Source: DSSB01 sp046346845 (GTDB lineage Bacteria > UBA10199 > DSSB01). Taken from it: DNA of 64,000 bases. The stretch is from contig JAXMHH010000006.1 in the NCBI GenBank assembly GCA_046346845.1, positions 248,001 to 312,000 of the forward strand, in the 5' to 3' direction. Each line of letters opens with the position of its first letter. The stretch's first letter is position 1. The translations under genes and the position numbers were made by a program. Below the pieces are notes generated by a model that worked only from the letters and a program-made list of their open reading frames with translations, ran no database searches and was not told where the DNA came from. Below are positions 26,645 to 35,717 of this stretch, piece after piece.

Positions 26645-28345
26645 ATGCGCAGACTTTTTCTCAGCATCACGGCCTTAGGCCTAAGCTGCATGATGCCGCT
26701 CGCGGCCCGTTCCGCATCGGTCACCCATGACTGGACTGGCACGGGGCCGAACGGAAATATGTCCATTGATGTGGATGACCATGGCGGCAGTTTCTCGAAT
26801 GGTGGTAACGACGAGAGTTATAATTTGTCCATCGATGGCACAGATGTCACCGCCACCCTGACCTTTTACCTCTTCAACGGCAGCGCGGTCGACGACGGCG
26901 CCGACGATCAGGACGATGGGAGCAACGCCGCAAACACGGGAGAAGACTTCCTCAACGGAAGCGGCCTGACCATCTTGGAACCCCCCTCGGTCCTGACGCC
27001 TCCCATCACCGAAATCGGCGCCCTTTCCGACAATCCCCTGACCCCCTTCTCCTTTCAAGGCAGGCAAACCGGCTTGGACGTCGAGCAATTGACCTATGTG
27101 CAAAACGACAAGAATTTCGTGATTTATGAGTACAAGGTCACCAACAACACCGGAGCGACCGTCCCCGTGAAAATCGCCCTCGGCGGGGATTTCGATATTG
27201 GCGATACCAATAGCAATGACCAAGACGGCAAGGATCTCAGCGTCCCCATGGTGTTCATGCACGACACGGCGGCGAACGGCAATAGTCAATTCTACGCCCC
27301 GGGCCTCGCGGTGGCGGGGGGCACCTTCGACCAATACCGACTGGGCTCCTGCTGCGACACCACCTACGTCAATACCGATTTCGCCGCATCCGACATCAAC
27401 AGGCTGCATTTTTTCAATGCACGCCCCAATGAGGAGTGCGACGACAACAACAACGTCAACGGGGACGGCTGCAGCGCCAATTGCAAGGTTGAAACAGGAG
27501 CGGAGAGCTGCGGCAACGGCGTCGTCGAGGCGGGAGAAGGTTGCGACGACGGCAATACCACGGGAGGCGACGGCTGCGACGGCAATTGCCGAAGCGAGAA
27601 CTGCGGCAATAACGCCTTGGACGCCGGCGAGGAATGCGACGACGGCGATACAACCGACGGCGACGGCTGTAGCGCCTTCTGCACCTACGAGTTTGTTGAT
27701 ATCGGCCACTACTGCGGTGACGGCACCCCCAACGACGGCGGGGTCGGCGACCAACAGACGAACGTCGAGGACAATGAAGTCACGATTTCCATCAACCTCG
27801 GAACCCTGAACAACGGCACCTCCGCGGTGGGAGCCTTCTGCATCGTCGGCGGCTTCTCCAGCGTGGACGGAGCCAGTGCCGCCGCTAACGCCGTGGCAAC
27901 CGCCAACGAATGCATCACCCTCTACCAGAGCACCATCGCCGTCTGCGGCAACAGCATCCAAAACGCCGGCGAGGAATGCGACGATGGCAATACCGCCGAC
28001 AACGACGGCTGCGACAGCAACTGCACGATCACCGGTTGCGGCAACGGCATCCAGAACCCAGGCGAGGAATGCGACGACGGCAATAACCAGGACGGCGACG
28101 GCTGCAGTGCGAACTGCCAGCTGGAATCCACCTGCGGAGACGGCGTGGTCGACCCCGGCGAGGCTTGCGACGACGGCAACCAAAACAACAACGACCTGTG
28201 CAGCAACCTCTGCACAAGCAACAATTTCCTGTTCCAAGGCTCGGGTTGCCGCCTGGGCGCCCTGCCGGCCGCCGACGCCTCGGCCTGGTTGGGACTGGGC
28301 TCTTTGTTGGGAGCGGGTTGGCTCCTCAAGCGGCGACGCCGCTAA
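26645..28345 (+). CDS. Secreted cysteine-rich repeat (DUF4215) protein
   Basis: A 566-residue protein: signal peptide ending near ARSA (residue 22), a beta-sandwich-like N-terminal region to about 260, then six Myxococcus-type cysteine-rich units of the form EECDDGN-x4-DGC-x3-C, separated by a non-repeat segment at about 345-430. The tail has GSGCRLGALPA, a hydrophobic helix (about 543-560) and RRRR, a layout like MYXO-CTERM and GlyGly-CTERM sorting signals. It is therefore likely processed and anchored at or released from the surface. CAGGAG precedes the ATG. Its tail resembles that of the next gene product. Confidence 0.85.
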   Translation: MRRLFLSITALGLSCMMPLAARSASVTHDWTGTGPNGNMSIDVDDHGGSFSNGGNDESYNLSIDGTDVTATLTFYLFNGSAVDDGADDQDDGSNAANTGEDFLNGSGLTILEPPSVLTPPITEIGALSDNPLTPFSFQGRQTGLDVEQLTYVQNDKNFVIYEYKVTNNTGATVPVKIALGGDFDIGDTNSNDQDGKDLSVPMVFMHDTAANGNSQFYAPGLAVAGGTFDQYRLGSCCDTTYVNTDFAASDINRLHFFNARPNEECDDNNNVNGDGCSANCKVETGAESCGNGVVEAGEGCDDGNTTGGDGCDGNCRSENCGNNALDAGEECDDGDTTDGDGCSAFCTYEFVDIGHYCGDGTPNDGGVGDQQTNVEDNEVTISINLGTLNNGTSAVGAFCIVGGFSSVDGASAAANAVATANECITLYQSTIAVCGNSIQNAGEECDDGNTADNDGCDSNCTITGCGNGIQNPGEECDDGNNQDGDGCSANCQLESTCGDGVVDPGEACDDGNQNNNDLCSNLCTSNNFLFQGSGCRLGALPAADASAWLGLGSLLGAGWLLKRRRR

Positions 28346-28365
28346 GCTCCAAATTCATTCCTGAT

Positions 28366-28398
28366 AAAACGGCCCCGAGCGCTCGGGGCCGTTTTTTT
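28366..28398 (+). terminator. Strong intrinsic terminator
   Basis: ACGGCCCCGAGC/GCTCGGGGCCGT perfect stem followed by seven T. The same stem-loop occurs at 30537-30570. Confidence 0.9.
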
Positions 28399-28550
28399 AT
28401 TCTCGGGGCGGTGCATTTTGGGTCCCGACACCCTCCAGAATTCCATGGACATTTCATTGACATCCTCAGAAATATCGGGCAGTTAAACCCTCTTTTATCC
28501 CACCATTTTTTCGGGTGTTTTGGAAAACAACTTCGACAAGGAGCCTCTTT

Positions 28551-30509
28551 ATGGGAATTAAGAATCGAATCCTAAGTTCCACCTTGGGCCTTGCGGCCCT
28601 GGCCCTGCCCGGCATCACTTGGGCGGCCACCTGCACCGTCACCCCGGGTGACAGCGGCGGCCCTACCCAATTGCGGGGCTGCATCGCCGGTGCCGCCGAC
28701 GGCGACACCATCTCCATCCCTTCCGGGGTCACGGTCAACCTCACTGCCGGCCAGATCCTCATCGATAAGTCCCTGACCATCCAGGGGGCCAACGACGGCA
28801 CCAGCATCATCGATGGGAGCGGTAACACCAACGACCGCATCTTCGACATCAATCCAAGCAATCCCGACAAGTCCGTGATCATCACCGGCCTCACCCTGCA
28901 AAAGGGGAATATCACCGACGGCCGAAGCGGCGGCGCCATCTTCGTCGATTTTAACGGCGGCCTGCGCCTCGAAAACTGCCTGATCAGCAATAATACCACT
29001 AACAGCTCTGGCGGCGGCGTCTACAACGACGGCAACCTGGTAATCGACAACTGCACCTTCTCCAAAAATAGCGCCACGAACGGAAGTGGCGGTGGCCTCG
29101 CAAACGATGGGGCGCTGCTGATCGCCAACAACACCGTTTTCGATCAAAATTCCGCCTCCGGCGATGGCGGAGCCATCAACAATGGGGGTGCCGCCGAGAT
29201 CAGCGACGTCACGCTGACCTTCAACACCGCAAGTGACGGTGGTGGCATCCACAACGACACCTCTCTCCTGCTTCAAAACTGTAAAATCAACAACAATAGC
29301 GCCACCGGTAGTTATGGAGGAGGCGTCTACAACAGCAGCGAGAATATCCTGATCGATAACTGCGAGATCGACAACAATACCGCCGATGAATACGGCGGCG
29401 GCGTCTACAACGACGACAACTTGGTCATCACCAACAGCCATATCCACCACAATACCGCTACCAACACGGATGGCGGCGGCATCTACAACGGTGAAAGCGC
29501 GACTATCATAAACTGCGAGGTCAATAACAACACCTCCGGCTCCGACGGCGGCGGCGTCTTCACCAGCTACACGGGCTTCATCTCGGCCAGCTATATCCAC
29601 GACAACCAAACGACCGACGGAGACGGCGGCGGCATCAGCAACGACGAATATCTGGTCGTCGACAGCTCCCGGATCGAGGGCAATAAGGCCCAAGGCAGCG
29701 GCAACGATTCAGGCGGCATCGACAACAACTGTTGCGAGCTGGTCTTGACCAACAGCAGCCTGACTGGCAACTCCGCAGCGGACGTCGGTGGCGCCCTCTA
29801 CAATGACGATCATTTCGTGATCGTCAACACCACCATCAGCGGCAACACCGCCGCGAACGACGGCGGCGCCATATACAACGATTCCCAAGGCGTGATCAAC
29901 AATTCCACCATCGCCAGCAACACCGCCACCTCCGGCACCGGCGGCGGCATCTACAATAACAATATCGTCAGCCTGAGCAACAGCATCTTGGCGAACAACA
30001 GCGGCGGCGCCGACCCCGACTGTTTCAACGTTTCCGGTGACAACCTCGGATCGGGCGGGTTCAACCTGATCAAGACCGTGTCCAGCAACTGCGTGCTGTC
30101 CGGCAACACCTCCACGAACGTCGCCCCCGGCACCGACCCGCAGTTGAGCGCCCCGGCCGACAACGGCGGGCCCTTCATCGGGACCCCGACCAACCCGGTC
30201 CGCACCCTGACCATGGCCCTGGCGACGACCAGCCCGGCCATTGACAAGGGCGACAACGACACCTGCGAGACCACTGACCAACGCGGTGTCAGCCGGCCGC
30301 AACAGTCGGCCTGCGACATCGGGGCCTTCGAGTACGCCCCGATTATCCCGATCCCGACCCCCACGGCGACCCCGGTGCCGCCGACCCCGTTCATCAACGG
30401 CGGCGGTTGCAACCTCGGCGCGGCCCCGGCCCTGGGCGGCGGCCTGTTCCTCGGCCTCCTGCCCTTCGCGGCGGGCCTCGTGGCGGCCCTGAGGCGGCGG
30501 GTACGATAG
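28551..30509 (+). CDS. Secreted polymorphic beta-helix repeat protein
   Basis: A 652-residue protein with a signal peptide ending near TWAA (residue 26). About 80-480 holds roughly fifteen repeats of a GGGxYN / NxxxNxA type, as in chlamydial Pmp-like right-handed parallel beta-helix proteins. A Pro/Thr linker (PIPTPTATPVPPTP) precedes a tail GGGCNLGAAPA, a hydrophobic helix and RRRVR, the same tail plan as the gene upstream. ATG 28551 is chosen because AAGGAG lies 8 bases before it. Asn- and Gly-rich composition fits a surface adhesin. Confidence 0.85.
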   Translation: MGIKNRILSSTLGLAALALPGITWAATCTVTPGDSGGPTQLRGCIAGAADGDTISIPSGVTVNLTAGQILIDKSLTIQGANDGTSIIDGSGNTNDRIFDINPSNPDKSVIITGLTLQKGNITDGRSGGAIFVDFNGGLRLENCLISNNTTNSSGGGVYNDGNLVIDNCTFSKNSATNGSGGGLANDGALLIANNTVFDQNSASGDGGAINNGGAAEISDVTLTFNTASDGGGIHNDTSLLLQNCKINNNSATGSYGGGVYNSSENILIDNCEIDNNTADEYGGGVYNDDNLVITNSHIHHNTATNTDGGGIYNGESATIINCEVNNNTSGSDGGGVFTSYTGFISASYIHDNQTTDGDGGGISNDEYLVVDSSRIEGNKAQGSGNDSGGIDNNCCELVLTNSSLTGNSAADVGGALYNDDHFVIVNTTISGNTAANDGGAIYNDSQGVINNSTIASNTATSGTGGGIYNNNIVSLSNSILANNSGGADPDCFNVSGDNLGSGGFNLIKTVSSNCVLSGNTSTNVAPGTDPQLSAPADNGGPFIGTPTNPVRTLTMALATTSPAIDKGDNDTCETTDQRGVSRPQQSACDIGAFEYAPIIPIPTPTATPVPPTPFINGGGCNLGAAPALGGGLFLGLLPFAAGLVAALRRRVR

Positions 30510-30536
30510 CCTCTAAGGGCTTTCGGCCTTAAGATG

Positions 30537-30570
30537 AAAAACGGCCCCGAGCGCTCGGGGCCGTTTTTTT
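30537..30570 (+). terminator. Strong intrinsic terminator, second copy
   Basis: The same perfect stem as at 28366-28398, followed by eight T. It closes the beta-helix gene. Confidence 0.9.
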
Positions 30571-30656
30571 TATTTTCATACTATTCTCCCACCACGGCAT
30601 CTCATTTTCGTACCCGGAATACCTCCAGATGCGAAATAGGGCATCCCAGGACTGGC

Positions 30657-31370
30657 ATGTTTCCTGCTTTCCTCCCTGGCATGAAATCATCCCTCTTCCT
30701 CCTGGTAACCCTATTCGCCCTCACCTCAGCCCAAGCCGCGGAACCGCCCCTGCTCTACCAAATCCCCCCCTTGGAAAAGCTGGAGCAGGCCGCCCTCGGC
30801 CAGTCCGGCCTCGACCCCGGCAAGATCTCCCGCTGGGACCGAAACGCTCGGCGAGCTGTCGCCTTGCCCCGGTTGCAGGTCGGTTACGAACAGAAGGCCC
30901 AGAACAACAACACCGCGGTCATCCAAGACAGCATCTCGGTGACCTCCTCCGGCGTCACCATCGGGCCGGAGGCCAACCGCGTCGACCAGGACTTCGGCAA
31001 CAACCGGGGCTTCGAGGTGAAGGCGGTCTGGGCCCTCGACGAACTCCTCTTCAATCGGGACGAGCTCGAGATCAGCCGCGAGGCGCGCGACCTGCTGCTG
31101 GTGCGCTATCGGCTCCAGGAGGACCTCCAACAGGCCTATTACGAGCTCAAGACCCAGCTGCTGCGCTTCGAGCTGGAACCCGAATCCGCCAAGGACCCCT
31201 TCGAGATCCTCAAGGCGCAGCAGTTGATGGACCGGCTGAACAGCCTGAGCCACGGGGAATTCTACAAGCTCCTGCCCAAAACCGCCCGCCTCGCCGAAAC
31301 CGCCACCCGTCAACCCGAATCCCTCCCGGAGGAAAGCCATGAAGCGCCCCGCAACCATCCTAAACCCTAA
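30657..31370 (+). CDS. Periplasmic protein with TolC-like helical region
   Basis: About 237 residues: signal peptide ending AQA near residue 29, then PLPRLQVGYEQ, a motif-like stretch found in outer-membrane efflux proteins, one beta hairpin-like segment, and a helical region rich in Leu, Glu and Gln to the end. It is far shorter than a TolC-type factor (over 400 residues), so it may be a fragment or a separate family. AGGA precedes ATG 30657; ATG 30681 is an alternative. Its last 32 bases overlap the next gene. Confidence 0.55.
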   Translation: MFPAFLPGMKSSLFLLVTLFALTSAQAAEPPLLYQIPPLEKLEQAALGQSGLDPGKISRWDRNARRAVALPRLQVGYEQKAQNNNTAVIQDSISVTSSGVTIGPEANRVDQDFGNNRGFEVKAVWALDELLFNRDELEISREARDLLLVRYRLQEDLQQAYYELKTQLLRFELEPESAKDPFEILKAQQLMDRLNSLSHGEFYKLLPKTARLAETATRQPESLPEESHEAPRNHPKP

Positions 31371-32439
31371 CTTCGTCCGATTTCTTTTTCCGATCTTGGC
31401 AATGCTCCAGGCGGGCTGCGGGGCCCCGGCCCTCCCCGAATTCCACTCCCTGACCCTCGACCAGCCCTATGTGGTCGAGGCCTCGCCGCCGGATCACTCG
31501 CCGCTGCAAGACCCTGTCGAACTGACCCTGCGATTTTCCGAACGGATCGACCTCTCCAGCCTCGATTCCAACAGCGTCACCCTGCTGAGCGGGATGCCCA
31601 AACCGGAGGTCTTCAAGAGCGCGTCAGCGCTAGAGAAGGCGCTGAGCGAGGGGGAGATCCCCTCCATCCCCTTGCAATACCTGCTCGATTCGGAGGAACG
31701 GGGCCTGACCTTGCTCCCCGAGGCGCCCCTCCAGCCGGGGGTCTACGTCCTCGCGGTCACCCCCAAATTGCGCTCGGTGCGCGGCCTGCCCTTCAACCAG
31801 AGGCCGGGAGAAAACCCGACGGCCTATCTCGCCCGCTTCACTTACGGAGAGGTGCCGGAAGGCAGTCTCGACCCCTCCAACGGGAACGCTGGAGAAGGTG
31901 CCGGCGGACCGGTGTTCGGCGCCGCGCCGGAGCGATTGGTGATCGAGGAGCTGCTCTACGACGGCAAGGTCAGCGACACCGACGGGGAAAACTTCGTCGA
32001 GCTCTACGGAACGGCCGGCGCCGACATCAGCCTCTATCAAATTCTGTTCCTCAATGGCGAAAACGGCAGCGAGACCGAGCGCATCACCCTGCCCCCCGGC
32101 TCGAAGATTCCCGAAGACGGAATTTTCCTGGTCGCGGACCTGCGGACCAGCTCCACCACCGCGTCCAAGGTCTCCGGCGCGGATTACCTCGACCAATTCG
32201 ACCCGCAAAACGGTCCGGACGGGGTGATGCTGCTGGACCGGGAAGGCCACCTGCTCGACTCCGTGGTCTACGGCAGCGGCGCACACGGCACCGCTGAAAA
32301 CGGCCTGCCGCTCGGGGAAGGCGCACCGGCCCCGGACGTCCCCGGCGGCCACAGCCTGAGCCGGCGCCAGGGCGTCGACAGCCAGGATAACGCCGCCGAC
32401 TTCGTCGCCCTGGCGACGCCGAGCCCCGGCTTGCCATGA
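31339..32439 (+). CDS. Lipoprotein with Ig-like and lamin-tail domains
   Basis: A 366-residue protein: signal peptide with lipobox LQAGC (Cys near 27). Residues about 45-175 look like a bacterial Ig-like (SbsA-type) domain, with LTLRFSERIDLSSLDSNSV and LQPGVYVLAVTP. About 195-360 form a lamin-tail (LTD) domain: LVIEELLYDG, NFVELYGTAG, PDGVMLLDREG and LDSVVYG, ending in HSLSRR. These occur in surface and nuclease-associated proteins and bind other proteins or DNA in some cases. GGAGGAAAG precedes the ATG, which lies inside the upstream gene. Confidence 0.75.
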   Translation: MKRPATILNPNFVRFLFPILAMLQAGCGAPALPEFHSLTLDQPYVVEASPPDHSPLQDPVELTLRFSERIDLSSLDSNSVTLLSGMPKPEVFKSASALEKALSEGEIPSIPLQYLLDSEERGLTLLPEAPLQPGVYVLAVTPKLRSVRGLPFNQRPGENPTAYLARFTYGEVPEGSLDPSNGNAGEGAGGPVFGAAPERLVIEELLYDGKVSDTDGENFVELYGTAGADISLYQILFLNGENGSETERITLPPGSKIPEDGIFLVADLRTSSTTASKVSGADYLDQFDPQNGPDGVMLLDREGHLLDSVVYGSGAHGTAENGLPLGEGAPAPDVPGGHSLSRRQGVDSQDNAADFVALATPSPGLP

Positions 32440-32468
32440 ATCGGAAGGCGGCCGGCTACGGCTTTAAT

Positions 32469-32598
32469 AGGCTGTTGGAAAACCACTGGTGGCTGGGCCA
32501 AGACTAAGGTTCGGGTTTCCCGAACCTTGCCCCGCAGTCGGATGGAGGGACTCCGAAAATCTGAAGGATTTTTGGACGGTGAGTGGAGCCAGCAGCCT
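32469..32598. repeat. MITE-like element with terminal inverted repeats
   Basis: AGGCTGTTGG (32469-32478) and CCAGCAGCCT (32589-32598) are inverted repeats with one mismatch, 130 bases end to end, non-coding inside, with a perfect 10-bp internal hairpin (32506-32515 with 32519-32528). TAATAGG occurs at both edges (32465-32471 and 32601-32607). The right end overlaps the stop of rdgB. Possible alternatives: terminator cluster or structured RNA. Confidence 0.4.
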
Positions 32599-33185
32599 CA
32601 TAATAGGTGCAGCAGATGGGGCTTGAGGTTTTCCAAGGCCCGCGTCCGGTGCGAGATCCGGTTCTTCTCCTCGGGGCTCAATTCCGCCAAGCAGCTCCCG
32701 GATTCCAGGCAAAATAAGGGATCGTAGCCGAAGCCCCCTTCCCCTCGGGCCTCCGCCGCGATCTTACCCCACAGCTCACCCTCGGCGCTGAGTTCTTGGC
32801 CCTGGGGGCTGCGCAGCACCAAGACGCAGCGAAATACCGCGCGCCTGCGCTCGGGCGGAACCTCCGACAGCTCCTCCAATAAGCGCCGGTTATTCGCCCG
32901 GTCGTCGGCGGCCGGACCCGCGAAGCGCGCCGACCTCACCCCGGGACGCCAGCCGAGGGCCTCCACCTCGAGGCCACTGTCGTCCGCCAAGGCCCAGAGG
33001 CCGCTGTGCTCGGCCGCCAGCCGGGCCTTCTCGCGGGCGTTTTCCAAATAAGTATCCGCGGACTCCCGGGCCTCTGGGCAGCTAGGGTAATCGCGGAGGC
33101 TGAGCCATTCGATCCGGGGATCGGCGAGGATCTGGCGGATCTCGCGCAGCTTCCCCTCATTGCGAGTGGCGAGGAGGATTTTCAT
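32598..33185 (-). CDS. rdgB: XTP/dITP diphosphatase (RdgB/HAM1)
   Basis: A 195-residue housekeeping enzyme that hydrolyses ITP, XTP and their deoxy forms to the monophosphates. The N-terminus MKILLATRNEGKLREI has the T-x-N-x-x-K substrate motif; ALADDSGLEV and GFGYDPLF are conserved family blocks. The start at 33185 overlaps the stop of rph (ATGA), so the two are coupled. Its C-terminal codons reach the MITE-like repeat. Confidence 0.95.
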   Translation of the reverse strand: MKILLATRNEGKLREIRQILADPRIEWLSLRDYPSCPEARESADTYLENAREKARLAAEHSGLWALADDSGLEVEALGWRPGVRSARFAGPAADDRANNRRLLEELSEVPPERRRAVFRCVLVLRSPQGQELSAEGELWGKIAAEARGEGGFGYDPLFCLESGSCLAELSPEEKNRISHRTRALENLKPHLLHLL

Positions 33186-33919
33186 GGGCGCCGAACCGCC
33201 CTCGGCCAATACCGGGCCATGGCCTTGCGCTGCAAGAGACCGATCCGGCGAATGCCCTGCTCCGCCGCCCGCATCATCTCTTGGGCCTGGGCGAAGGTGA
33301 AGGGATTATGCTCGGCGGTGCCCTGCAGCTCGACAAAACGGCCGTCGCCGGTCATCACCACGTTCATGTCGACCTCGGCCCCGGAATCTTGCTCGTAGTC
33401 GAGGTCCACGCAGAGCTTCCCGGCGACGACCCCCACGCTCAAGGCGGCCACGGTATCGAGCAGGGGCCAGGACTGAAGCTTTTTCTCGCGGTGCAGACGG
33501 TGGCAGGCCATCGCCAGGGCCACCATCGCGCCGTTGATGCTCGCGCAGCGCGTGCCGCCGTCCGCCTGCAGGACCTCGCAATCGAGTGTGATGGTGCGGG
33601 GCCCCAGCTTGGAAAAGTCCACCACGGCGCGGAGCGCCCGGCCGATCAGCCGGCTGATCTCTTGGGTGCGCCCGGAGACTTTCCCTTTCACCGACTCGCG
33701 CGAGGAGCGGGTATGGGTCGCCCGCGGCAGCATGGCGTATTCCGCCGTGACCCAGCCCTCGCCCAGGTCCTTTTTCCATCGCGGGACCTCCTCTTCCACG
33801 GAGGCCAGGCAAAGGACCTTGGTATGCCCCATCTCGATGAGGCAGGATCCCTCGGCGTAGCGGTTGACCTTGGTCTTGATATTCAGGGGTCTTAAGGCGA
33901 ATCGGCTGCTAGGCTTCAT
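33182..33919 (-). CDS. rph: Ribonuclease PH
   Basis: A 245-residue phosphorolytic 3'-5' exoribonuclease that trims tRNA precursors. Conserved blocks are GSCLIEMGHTKVLC, EYAMLPRATHTR, RLIGRALR, LDCEVLQADGGTR and VDLDYEQDSGAEVDMNVV. Full length. AGGAG precedes the ATG by a few bases. First gene of an rph-rdgB pair, an order common in many bacteria. Confidence 0.96.
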   Translation of the reverse strand: MKPSSRFALRPLNIKTKVNRYAEGSCLIEMGHTKVLCLASVEEEVPRWKKDLGEGWVTAEYAMLPRATHTRSSRESVKGKVSGRTQEISRLIGRALRAVVDFSKLGPRTITLDCEVLQADGGTRCASINGAMVALAMACHRLHREKKLQSWPLLDTVAALSVGVVAGKLCVDLDYEQDSGAEVDMNVVMTGDGRFVELQGTAEHNPFTFAQAQEMMRAAEQGIRRIGLLQRKAMARYWPRAVRRP

Positions 33920-34256
33920 TAATATCTCCTGGCGGGGATCTTGTCCGCCTGGCTAGTGCTTGGCAAATCCTTTTACAACGATAAGCCACGTTTCACTTAG
34001 GTCCCCGAACGGACCAGGCGCTAAAACTCGATGATGGGACGGAAGGCAAGGGATTAGGCGACGTCAAGATTCTGACTATTTTCTCAATTTGAAGGGGAAT
34101 TCCGCTCTTAGCCAAGTTGTTAATTTTCTCCAGACTAGGAAAAAAAATCATTCATTTACCTTAGGTTATCGTTTGCTCCCAAAGACCAAAGAAGTTGGCA
34201 CTTCGGTTGCAAAATTTCGAGATGCCGACTCATCAGCGGTAAAAGGGGGTAGGGAG
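33920..34256. other. Intergenic region between divergent genes
   Basis: 337 bases between rph and the RCC1 gene. It is less GC-rich than the coding DNA near 34080-34200. It must hold both promoters; none stands out, and no RNA gene was seen. Confidence 0.4.
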
Positions 34257-35654
34257 ATGTCCTTCGTCAAGTCAGCCTCTCGGCTTTTTTTATTTCTCAT
34301 GGCCTTTTCGTTTTCGACCCAGAACTTATTGGCCTCGAATCTTTGGCAAAACCTTAAATCCGTGACTTCTAAAACACCGGAGCTTAGCACGCGAAATTCG
34401 CCTCGGCTTGAAAAGCCGAGTGCCTTGTCTCCCGCGAACTCCCCCTCAGGAACGCCTGGCAAAGAGGACTTTAAGCCCGTGCCCAAGGACTCGATCGCGG
34501 CGGCTACCTCCTACTCTTGCTTCCTGAGTGCGGATAATTTCCCCCTTTGCTGGGGAGAGGGCCGACCGCTGCAGAAAATCCCGGTGACGGACACCGCCTC
34601 CGTGGCCATAGGGCTGGTCTCCCAGGCAGATCCCCTCGGTCACTCCCACATGAATTTTACGAGTGCTTGCGCCGTAAAGAAAAATGGGGCCCTTTGGTGT
34701 TGGTCTCCCTATCCCGAGAAGGCCCCGCAGCCGATTGTTGGCTTGGAGGACATTCGCCAGGTTTCCATTGGGATTTACAAAAGCTGTGCCTTAAACAGGG
34801 AGGGCAAGGTCTTTTGTTGGGATTCCATCGAAAAGCCTCCTACCCAGGAAGGACCCAATGACGTGAAGAAAATCGTGGTGGGAAGCCAAGCCTGTGCATT
34901 GAAGAGAGACGGAACCGTTTGGTGTTGGGGATATAACCAACACGGGCAGTTAGGAAACGGGACGGTTTCCGAAGGGGAGAGCCCCACTCCCACTCAAGTC
35001 TTTGGCAATGGATTCCCCGGGGAGATAGTGGATATCGCGGTCTCCTATGATTCTGCCTGTGCCCTAGACAAGACCGGGAGGGTTTGGTGCTGGGGAGACG
35101 GAAAGGCGGGACAGCTGGGAAATGGCGCTTATGAGGACGAAGCTCAGCCGGTATTGGCAAAAATTAATGACGTACAATCCATCGCTGGCGGAGTGCACTG
35201 GAATGACGCCTATGGACAAGGAGAATCGTATTCCAGGTTTTGCGCCGTCAAATCGGACAGGGCCCTCTGGTGCTGGGGTTTTAATTACGGCGACCTGGGC
35301 GAGCTCAGCGAATCTGCGGATTCGGTGTTACAACACCGGGATTCCATTGGTTTGGGAGAGGGGTTGGACAACTTCATGAAAAAATACCAAGGCGATATTT
35401 TTCGCGCCATCCCCGTACCGGTGAGGTCGGCAAAAGACGTCGTCGCCGTTGGTTTAGGGGCTAAACACACTTGCCTGCAAGACCTGCAGGATGACGTATA
35501 CTGTTGGGGATGGAACGGAATGGGCCAATTGGGCGCCAGTTTCAGCGAAACGGGCCCTGTGGTTTCGGTCCCTCGCAAAGTGGATTTTGTAGAGATGAAA
35601 ATGAGAGAGCTTCAAGTTCCGAACGCCCTGGGGCTCAAGCCCGATTCGGATTAG
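34257..35654 (+). CDS. RCC1-repeat secreted protein
   Basis: A 465-residue protein with a signal peptide (MSFVKSASRLFLFLMAFSFS, cleavage near LLAS). From about residue 85 it contains at least six RCC1-type propeller blades, marked by CALxxxGxVWCWG and NxxGQLGNG patterns, with Cys at regular places that could be paired. It probably folds as a beta-propeller on the surface or in the periplasm; ligand unknown. ATG 34257 is preferred to an upstream frame extension because GGGGG lies upstream and a signal peptide follows. Base composition is lower in GC than neighbouring genes, so transfer is possible. Confidence 0.8.
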   Translation: MSFVKSASRLFLFLMAFSFSTQNLLASNLWQNLKSVTSKTPELSTRNSPRLEKPSALSPANSPSGTPGKEDFKPVPKDSIAAATSYSCFLSADNFPLCWGEGRPLQKIPVTDTASVAIGLVSQADPLGHSHMNFTSACAVKKNGALWCWSPYPEKAPQPIVGLEDIRQVSIGIYKSCALNREGKVFCWDSIEKPPTQEGPNDVKKIVVGSQACALKRDGTVWCWGYNQHGQLGNGTVSEGESPTPTQVFGNGFPGEIVDIAVSYDSACALDKTGRVWCWGDGKAGQLGNGAYEDEAQPVLAKINDVQSIAGGVHWNDAYGQGESYSRFCAVKSDRALWCWGFNYGDLGELSESADSVLQHRDSIGLGEGLDNFMKKYQGDIFRAIPVPVRSAKDVVAVGLGAKHTCLQDLQDDVYCWGWNGMGQLGASFSETGPVVSVPRKVDFVEMKMRELQVPNALGLKPDSD

Positions 35655-35717
35655 GTAAAAACCGTCGATTTTTTTAAAGGGCCTATTCAAAAACCTGCCT
35701 GGCGGGAAAAAAACACT

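Noticed and set aside
26681..28237. 518-codon frame opposite the cysteine-rich repeat gene
   Set aside because: Val/Ala-rich antisense product created by the repeats; no start signal.
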